Positions 59,014 to 64,000 of a stretch of 64,000 nt of DNA are shown here, piece after piece (position 1 is the first letter of the stretch; every line of letters begins with the position of its first letter). The notes under the pieces were generated by a model. It worked only from the letters and a program-made list of their open reading frames with translations, was not told the DNA's origin and searched no databases. Position numbers and translations under genes: made by a program. The stretch is from NCBI GenBank assembly GCA_013360675.1, contig JABWBB010000001.1:1-64000 (forward strand). The letters run 5' to 3'. The stretch is from Phycisphaerales bacterium (GTDB taxonomy: Bacteria > Planctomycetota > Phycisphaerae > Phycisphaerales > UBA1924).

Positions 59014-60246
59014 TCAGGCAGCAAGCCGACGCAGGGCGGTCTGGACCCGCGCCAACACCTCGGGAGTGGGGCGTTCCACACCCAGCGCTTCGCAGAGCGT
59101 GCGCGCGGTTTCCTCCGCGGTGCGGAAGCGGTGCGCGAGCAGTCGCTTCCCTGCCGAATCGTACAGATAGGCAACCCCGGTGCCGTCGTCGGCCCGGTGA
59201 AGTTCGATCGACGACTGCCCGATCGTGAGGCGATCGCCCGCCGCGGCGACTTCGGCGCGGAAGGCGGATTCGATGGTGGAATCAACCGCCGAACTCAGCG
59301 CCACGTGCACGGATTCGGCGAGCTTCGCCATGTCGGTCACGCTCTGGGCCATGTCGCTGAAGAGGTCGATGGCCAGTTCATACTCGCCCCGCGCGGTGGT
59401 GATGAGGCGCGACAGCTCCTGCTCAGAGATGCCCAGGATCTTCCGGCCCGTGATCGCGGCAGGATTGACGGGCATCGTTTCATCGAGTTTCTTCCCCGGG
59501 CAGATGTTCAGTTCGACGATGCCCGCGACGAAGGCGATGCGGTGCAATCGCTGGGGCAGATCGACCTGGCCGTTGCTCGCGGGGCGCGTGTGATGCCAGT
59601 CGAGCGGCTTGGCCAGCAGATCGGGAAATCGCCACCGCTTGGCGAGGACGGCGATGATGTCGACGTGGGTGAACGGAAAGAGCTCCATCTCGCGGCGAAG
59701 GAGCGTGGCGGGACATGGTGTCGATTCAAAGAGTTCGACATAACTGTCACCATGGAAGCGCGCCATGAGCGGGATGCCCGCGTCGAGCATCAGCCCCGTA
59801 ATGAAGGCCTCGGGCACCAACCCGGGCGCCGTGATGCGTGCCGCCGAGCAGGCCAGGCATGCGCGGAAGATCGACTGTCCCCAGACCTGGCGGGCTATGC
59901 CTTCCACCCCTGACACGCCCGCGGCGCGGCTGAGGTGGAAGCCCAGCGCGATCGCCTTGAGCCGCTCGAGGCCCATCACCAGGCACGCGCGATCCAGGTT
60001 GGTCACCGGCTTGCGCTGCGCAAAGAAGGCCGAGTTGGCCAGCCTCATCACGCGAGCCGACACGGCCGGATCGTTGCGGAGCACCTTGGCCCAGTCCTGC
60101 AGCTCGGACATGGCGTTCCCGGCCAGTGACAAGAGCCGCATGGCGACCTCGGGCTGGCTGGCGATTCCCACCCCATCGAGGCGACGGTTGAGCTGCTCGC
60201 GGACCGAATCAATTTCTGATGCGGAGAGTTCGGCGCGTGGTTTCAT
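59014..60246 (-). CDS. HDOD-domain protein
   Basis: 410-residue protein with an HDOD domain (residues ~15-240), a helical HD-like fold that lacks the nuclease-phosphohydrolase metal ligands and is used in signalling. The opening RRLDGVGIASQPEVAMRLLSLAGNAMSELQDWAKVLRNDPAVSARVMRLANSAFF matches the family N-terminus, and GMLDAGIPLMARFHGDSY is the conserved 'GLLHDIG' position with Asp/Gly kept. The C-terminal ~170 residues form a separate helical and strand-rich part (IESAFRAEVAAAGDRLTIGQSSIELHRADDGTGVAYLYDSAGKRLLAHRF). HDOD proteins often link to two-component or chemotaxis signalling, but nothing here pins a partner. Confidence 0.88.
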   Translation of the reverse strand: MKPRAELSASEIDSVREQLNRRLDGVGIASQPEVAMRLLSLAGNAMSELQDWAKVLRNDPAVSARVMRLANSAFFAQRKPVTNLDRACLVMGLERLKAIALGFHLSRAAGVSGVEGIARQVWGQSIFRACLACSAARITAPGLVPEAFITGLMLDAGIPLMARFHGDSYVELFESTPCPATLLRREMELFPFTHVDIIAVLAKRWRFPDLLAKPLDWHHTRPASNGQVDLPQRLHRIAFVAGIVELNICPGKKLDETMPVNPAAITGRKILGISEQELSRLITTARGEYELAIDLFSDMAQSVTDMAKLAESVHVALSSAVDSTIESAFRAEVAAAGDRLTIGQSSIELHRADDGTGVAYLYDSAGKRLLAHRFRTAEETARTLCEALGVERPTPEVLARVQTALRRLAA

Positions 60247-60356
60247 CGTGTGGCATCCGTGGGGACGTTAACCCATCGACTGACCATGCGTACGGCGTGA
60301 GTGCAGTGCCTGAGGTTGCTTCAGGACTGAGGATTTCGCGTGTCGACCGGCGCTGG

Positions 60357-61595
60357 TTATTCGACCAGGAAGAGCGGACGACGCAGCACCACCCGGTCCT
60401 GGATCGCGCCCCCCTCGCCCGAGAGCAGGTCGATCCGAAGGGCGGTGCCGGCGGGCGTGCCCGCGGCGTGCAACACGAGATTGAGGTCGACGCTGGCACG
60501 CTGGGCATGGAGTCGTTCTCGGGCGATCTCCCTGGCGGGGGCATCGCCCGTCACGACCGAGACCACGATCTCGCAGTCGCCGTAGAGGCGCGCATCGATG
60601 GGCAGTTCCGCGATGGTCGCCAGTTTGCGAGCGCCCGCGGGGAGGTTCCATTGAACGCGCATGGGGCCGGGGATCTCGATGTCCGCCGCCGAGAGCGGGG
60701 CGGTGCGAGTGTTGCCGATCGCGGGGGGCGGGGTCCAGCGACGGGTAGATGAGCCCTCGAGCAGATGGGCCTCGAGGCTTGCCAGCGCCCGCAGGCGTGA
60801 GGTATCAAGCGAAACCGCGCGGACGTCACTGGCGGGGATGTTCGTCGCCACGCCGCCCGATTCACGTCTCAGAGTGGAAACCAGGTCCGCCACGCCCCCG
60901 GCCCGGACACGCACGGTATCGACCGCGGCGATCGTGCCGTCGTAGGTCCAGACGCGGGCGCCGCTGGCGGGGCTCACGACATTGGCGAACTCGACGCTGG
61001 TGACGCGGTCGATGGGTACGTCGATGGCCTTTCCCTGGGAGTCAATGCGGACGCTGTCGCGCACCGCGCTGACATACCCCTCGATGCGATCGCCGTTGAC
61101 CAGCAGCACCACGTCGGCGGGAGAACCGGTCCGCACGACCTCGGCGGATGCGTTGGACTTGAGCACCAGACTCTCCACCTCATCGAGGCGGACGCGGATT
61201 TTGGACCAGAGGCGGCTGTCCCACTCGAGTTGCTCGCCGTCGCCCCCGGCGAGGGTCCCGGGAAGGACCTGCCCATCAACGGTGCGGAGCCAGCCCGATT
61301 CAAGTCGCTGCGCCGTCTCGCGTCGGCGCTGGGTGTCGAGCCCCACAGGCGGGGGAACGATCGCCAGCACATCGCGACGGGAGATCGAGAGCGGGCGTCC
61401 GAACTCGTCGCGCACCTGCACGGCCTCATCGCTCATCGAGACCAGCCGGATCGAGCGGGAGGTAAGCTCTCGGTCGATCAAGACCCGGGGCTGGTCCGCG
61501 GTGGGCGGCTCATGCCCGGTCACCACATCCGTCACGCCCAGGAGGAGGAGTGTCGCAGACACGAGGAAGGTTGTGCGATCTGTGCGGTGTATCAC
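60357..61595 (-). CDS. Exported beta-rich protein with LSm-like repeats
   Basis: 412 residues starting with GTG at 61595, whose codon overlaps the upstream stop (GTGA). N-terminal signal (TTFLVSATLLLLGVTDVVTGH). The body has repeated short strand units such as LESGWLRTVDGQVLPGTLAGGDG, VVLLVNGDRIEGYVSAVRDSVRI, RVWTYDGTIAAVDTVRVRAGG and a late sandwich with GDCEIVVSVVTGDAPAREI, the planctomycete 'L.dG..l.G.....' pattern. The reading frame of 545 residues that continues upstream is a non-coding overlap with the next gene. It is the last gene of the coupled operon from 64000. Function unknown. Confidence 0.72.
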   Translation of the reverse strand: MIHRTDRTTFLVSATLLLLGVTDVVTGHEPPTADQPRVLIDRELTSRSIRLVSMSDEAVQVRDEFGRPLSISRRDVLAIVPPPVGLDTQRRRETAQRLESGWLRTVDGQVLPGTLAGGDGEQLEWDSRLWSKIRVRLDEVESLVLKSNASAEVVRTGSPADVVLLVNGDRIEGYVSAVRDSVRIDSQGKAIDVPIDRVTSVEFANVVSPASGARVWTYDGTIAAVDTVRVRAGGVADLVSTLRRESGGVATNIPASDVRAVSLDTSRLRALASLEAHLLEGSSTRRWTPPPAIGNTRTAPLSAADIEIPGPMRVQWNLPAGARKLATIAELPIDARLYGDCEIVVSVVTGDAPAREIARERLHAQRASVDLNLVLHAAGTPAGTALRIDLLSGEGGAIQDRVVLRRPLFLVE

Positions 61596-62677
61596 TTCTG
61601 GAAGATCGGCAGATATCGCTTGGGCATTTGCAGGATGATCAGACTCATGGCAGATGCATATTCGGACCCATGGCTGGGATCGTTCCAGGCCCCGTTCTCC
61701 CCCTGGTCCGATATCAACTGACCCCGCAGCGCGGGCCACCAGCGGGCCCACGAGTCTCCCCCCGCCAAGAACATCGCCTGGACCGCGTAGTAGTGCCCAT
61801 AGTGGTAATGGATGGCCTGCATGTCCATCCGTCCGGGCATCGCAGTGGCGAAGAGGTACTTCATGCCCGAATCGATTGCGCGGTCTTCGTAGATGCCCGC
61901 GTAGTAGAGGCTGGCGATCCCCGCCGCTGTGCGAGGCCAGGCGCTGGGGCCGGCCACCAGCTGATACCTGAACCCGCCGTCGGGGTTCTGGCATGACCGG
62001 GCGTACTGCACGGCCTTGTCGATGACGTCTTTCGAGACTTCGAGCCCGGCGTTGCGTGCCGAGCGCAGCGCCATGATTTGGCAGATGGTCACGCTGAGAT
62101 CGGCGTCGAAGGGGACCGGGTTGTACCGCCAGCCGCCTTCTTCATTCTGTGACTGTTCGATGAGGCGCACCGCGCGGACCAGGGCCTGGTGTGTGCGCGA
62201 TGCCAATGCGGTGTCGGGTCCACCCTGCGTCATGCCGTAGACCTCGCCCAGGAAAAGCGTGGCGAACCCGTGCCCGTACATGGGGCTGTTGGCCGAATCG
62301 GTGGCGACGAGCCCACTCTCGTTGCACTGATCAAGCACGTAGTTGAGGCCGCGCTGGACCTGCTCGGCGTAGGGCCCGCGTCCGGGCATGTTCCCGTCGG
62401 CCATAAAGGCCAGGCACGCCAGCGAGGTGACGGCGACGCTCCGCCCGAACTGCCCCTCGCCAAAGGCGCCATTGGGTTGCTGGGTGCGGGCCAGCGCGGC
62501 GAGCCCTCGCGTCACCGCGCGATCGAGCTGGGGCGTGATCTCGCCCTCGGCGGGGTTGTTCACCGCCGAGATGGGCTTGACGACACTCGCCTCGGGCGCA
62601 GACGGTGCGGCCTCGGGCTGTGGCGCCCGCTGAGCGTGGCCGGCCAAGATCATGGCGATCGCCGCGGCATGGATCAT
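61592..62677 (-). CDS. Exported prenyltransferase/squalene-cyclase-fold repeat protein
   Basis: 361-residue exported protein (signal MIHAAAIAMILAGHA) built of alpha-alpha barrel repeats of the squalene-hopene cyclase/prenyltransferase type: GLAALARTQQPNGAFG, FATLFLGEVYGM, RLIEQSQNEEGGWRYNPVPFDADLSVTICQIMALRSARNAGL, YARSCQNPDGGFRYQ and LISDQGENGAWNDP. These QW-like repeats are common in planctomycete secreted proteins that are not cyclases; the DXDD catalytic motif of squalene-hopene cyclase is not evident (DADLSVT occurs, but without the acidic set). It overlaps the GTG of the next gene and the stop of the previous gene (ATGA) by 4 bp, so it is translationally coupled. Confidence 0.88.
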   Translation of the reverse strand: MIHAAAIAMILAGHAQRAPQPEAAPSAPEASVVKPISAVNNPAEGEITPQLDRAVTRGLAALARTQQPNGAFGEGQFGRSVAVTSLACLAFMADGNMPGRGPYAEQVQRGLNYVLDQCNESGLVATDSANSPMYGHGFATLFLGEVYGMTQGGPDTALASRTHQALVRAVRLIEQSQNEEGGWRYNPVPFDADLSVTICQIMALRSARNAGLEVSKDVIDKAVQYARSCQNPDGGFRYQLVAGPSAWPRTAAGIASLYYAGIYEDRAIDSGMKYLFATAMPGRMDMQAIHYHYGHYYAVQAMFLAGGDSWARWWPALRGQLISDQGENGAWNDPSHGSEYASAMSLIILQMPKRYLPIFQK

Positions 62678-63366
62678 CGGGGACGCTCCGGGCCTGCCTG
62701 CTGCTCGGCCAGGCGCTTGTAATACTCCTCGGTCATGCCCCGGTACACCGAGCTGAAGCGGTCGCTCCAGCCCTGCATCAGCGCATCACGCACGTGCGCG
62801 GGCAGATTGCCCCACGCCGCGGATGAACCCGGGAGCGCGGGCTTGAGCGTGCCGTCGACGCGGGCGGGGCCGTCGCCACGGTTTTCGCCGGATCCCTCAC
62901 CCTGGGCGGCCTGCTGCTGTTGCTGCGATTGGGCGCCTTGCTGCTGTTGTTGCCCGTCGGGCTGGCCCTGGTTCTGTTTGGAGGACGAAGACTTGGACTT
63001 GCTCTGCTGGCGGCGTGCATCGGCGATCAACTGATCGAGTTTGCGCAGCACGTCTTCCTGCACACGCTGGGTGTCGATGCCCGCGTCTTTACGTTCGAGG
63101 CGAAGAGCGGCTTCGGACATGAGCTCGACCGCCGCCTGAAAACCCGCCGCGACCTGCCCGGGCGAGAGGGCTCGATCAAGGTCGGCATCCCGGGGCGATT
63201 CACCCTCGGGCTTGGGGGTCTCGGGCTTTTTGATTCCCAGCAGTTCGTCGAGCGTGGGCTCGGGCTGTGTCGAAGGTGGCGGGGTGGGTTGGGGCGCGGG
63301 CTGCGACGCGGGCTGAATCAGCGCCGCCAAAACGCTGAGCAGGCCCAAGGTGAGGGGCGTCATCAT
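62674..63366 (-). CDS. Exported Gln/Ser-rich low-complexity protein
   Basis: 230-residue protein with a signal peptide (MMTPLTLGLLSVLAALI) and a Pro/Thr-rich linker (QPAPQPTPPPSTQPEP). A helical part (LSPGQVAAGFQAAVELMSEAALRLERK...VQEDVLRKLDQLIADARRQQ, residues ~70-125) precedes a Gln-rich low-complexity segment (QQQQQGAQSQQQQQ) at ~145-165, then a short helical tail (GWSDRFSSVYRGMTEEYYKRL). Overlap with its neighbours is 4 bp on both sides. It is most likely a membrane-associated or wall-associated scaffold in the same complex as the genes before and after it. Confidence 0.7.
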   Translation of the reverse strand: MMTPLTLGLLSVLAALIQPASQPAPQPTPPPSTQPEPTLDELLGIKKPETPKPEGESPRDADLDRALSPGQVAAGFQAAVELMSEAALRLERKDAGIDTQRVQEDVLRKLDQLIADARRQQSKSKSSSSKQNQGQPDGQQQQQGAQSQQQQQAAQGEGSGENRGDGPARVDGTLKPALPGSSAAWGNLPAHVRDALMQGWSDRFSSVYRGMTEEYYKRLAEQQAGPERPR

Positions 63367-64000
63367 GGCGTAGGCTCCTCCATCTGGGGCTCCTCCGCCT
63401 CGGGTTCTTCTGAACCGGGGCGGGGCGCGCTCGGAGTCATCCGCTGCATCAGTTCATCCCCCCGGCGGCTGAGTTCGCGCTGCAGGTTCGCGATCTCGTC
63501 GATCTGGCTTGCGTCGGGGCGTTCGCCCAGGTCGCGCGTGCGGACGACGGCTTCCTCCTGCATCATGCGCAGTAGTTTGAGCTCGGCGAGAGGGGGGATC
63601 AGCCCGTTCCCGCTCTGTCCGCCGCCTCCCCCTTCGCCACCACCGCCCTCTTCGGCGTCGCGGAACTGATCCTTCTGCTGTTGATCCTGTCGGAGGGCCT
63701 CGAGCAGTGAACGAAGCAGCCGCGCGACGGTCTGCTGATCGCGTCCCACACTGGCGGCGGCCCGACCCTCGCGCAGCACGCCGGCGGCACGTGCCGCAGC
63801 GTGATCGAGGCGGGTATGGGCGAAATCGAACAGCCCGCTCTCGCTCAGTTCGCTGGTCTGCTCGCGCAGGCGTGTCATGCGGGCGCGAAGGTCGTCCTGG
63901 CGGTCGCCCAGCGCGCGGGCATCGGCTCGATCTTTGCGCGACAGCTCACGCTCGAGCAACGGGGCGGTCTCGCCGATGATCGCGGCCTGGAGTTCAAGGG
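63363..64000 (-). CDS. Coiled-coil protein of the same operon (5' end outside window)
   Basis: At least 212 residues are encoded, open to the window edge in frame, so the start is beyond 64000. The visible N-terminal part reads LELQAAIIGETAPLLERELSRKDRADARAL. It is mostly helical with coiled-coil heptads (EREL, RLREQTSELSESGLFDFAHTRLDHAAARAAG, LLRSLLEALRQDQQQKDQF), a Gly/Glu-rich break (EEGGGGEGGGGGQSG) and an acidic Pro-rich C-terminus (EEPEAEEPQMEEP). The stop overlaps the next gene start (ATGA). In planctomycetes such DUF4175-like coiled-coil proteins sit downstream of MoxR/VWA genes; that context lies outside this window and is only inferred. Confidence 0.75.
   Translation of the reverse strand, partial: LELQAAIIGETAPLLERELSRKDRADARALGDRQDDLRARMTRLREQTSELSESGLFDFAHTRLDHAAARAAGVLREGRAAASVGRDQQTVARLLRSLLEALRQDQQQKDQFRDAEEGGGGEGGGGGQSGNGLIPPLAELKLLRMMQEEAVVRTRDLGERPDASQIDEIANLQRELSRRGDELMQRMTPSAPRPGSEEPEAEEPQMEEPTP

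Noticed and set aside
1-64000. CRISPR array, riboswitch or rRNA
   Set aside because: No regularly spaced repeats, no recognisable riboswitch consensus and no rRNA segments were seen.

Overview
The window is about 64 kb of high-GC chromosome from a Gram-negative bacterium, most likely a planctomycete of the class Phycisphaerae. The signs are: a LEPR-XLL export motif (LEPRALLS) on a giant secreted subtilase; C-terminal PEP-CTERM-like tails (PTPGSLALAGLGG...RRRR, TPATGLALLGL...RRRR); a DUF11-repeat lipoprotein; a Kdo transferase (waaA), which implies lipid A; and several planctomycete-style proteins with zinc ribbons or prepilin motifs. No plasmid, phage or insertion sequence is evident. The placement rests on motifs, not on a phylogeny.

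Layout. 1-5.3 kb: mfd (5' end missing), phoU and a phosphohexomutase, then a 380-bp spacer of dispersed and palindromic repeats. 5.7-9.4 kb: a minus-strand operon of a ketosynthase-like protein with a lost active site, a GxxExxY protein, an intact FabF and a small SH3-like protein. 9.5-16.2 kb: an inactive-looking class A beta-lactamase fold protein, ychF, a glycosyltransferase, a CHRD protein and ispD. 16.3-20.7 kb: a strongly expressed-looking DUF11 lipoprotein, tmRNA, a low-GC small ORF, an AlkD-like protein and a PEP-CTERM-like secreted protein. 20.8-27 kb: a TlpA-type thioredoxin protein, an ABC exporter pair, tRNA-Val and waaA. 27.2-36.1 kb: the 1808-residue subtilase, tRNA-Lys and a SNF2 ATPase.

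36.1-39.1 kb is the most unusual stretch. An AT-rich spacer ends in a run of 17 G just before a three-gene cassette of visibly lower GC. The cassette encodes a secreted membrane-anchored protein, a secreted protein with 10 cysteines, and a fusion of a MauE/DoxX-type redox membrane protein to a type II/IV pseudopilin. Base composition jumps at the fusion joint.

39.1-45.2 kb: a glycosyltransferase, tRNA-Leu, then a decayed chemotaxis cluster (cheB, broken cheW, cheX remnant, cheY) and a protein with a CX4CH motif. 45.3-54.7 kb: a coiled-coil lipoprotein, a ferredoxin-NADP reductase-like protein, a HEAT-like protein, an oligopeptide-binding protein with one permease, a secreted esterase and a Mn-type superoxide dismutase. 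54.8-64 kb: a primary-type sigma factor with a long leader, an RlmN-type radical SAM protein overlapping an ATP-grasp gene, an HDOD protein, and a translationally coupled minus-strand operon (four genes, the last running off the window) of secreted proteins including a terpene-cyclase-fold repeat protein.

Most genes are single-copy housekeeping or cell-envelope genes. Start codons were chosen from Shine-Dalgarno spacing and family fit; several remain uncertain and are flagged.
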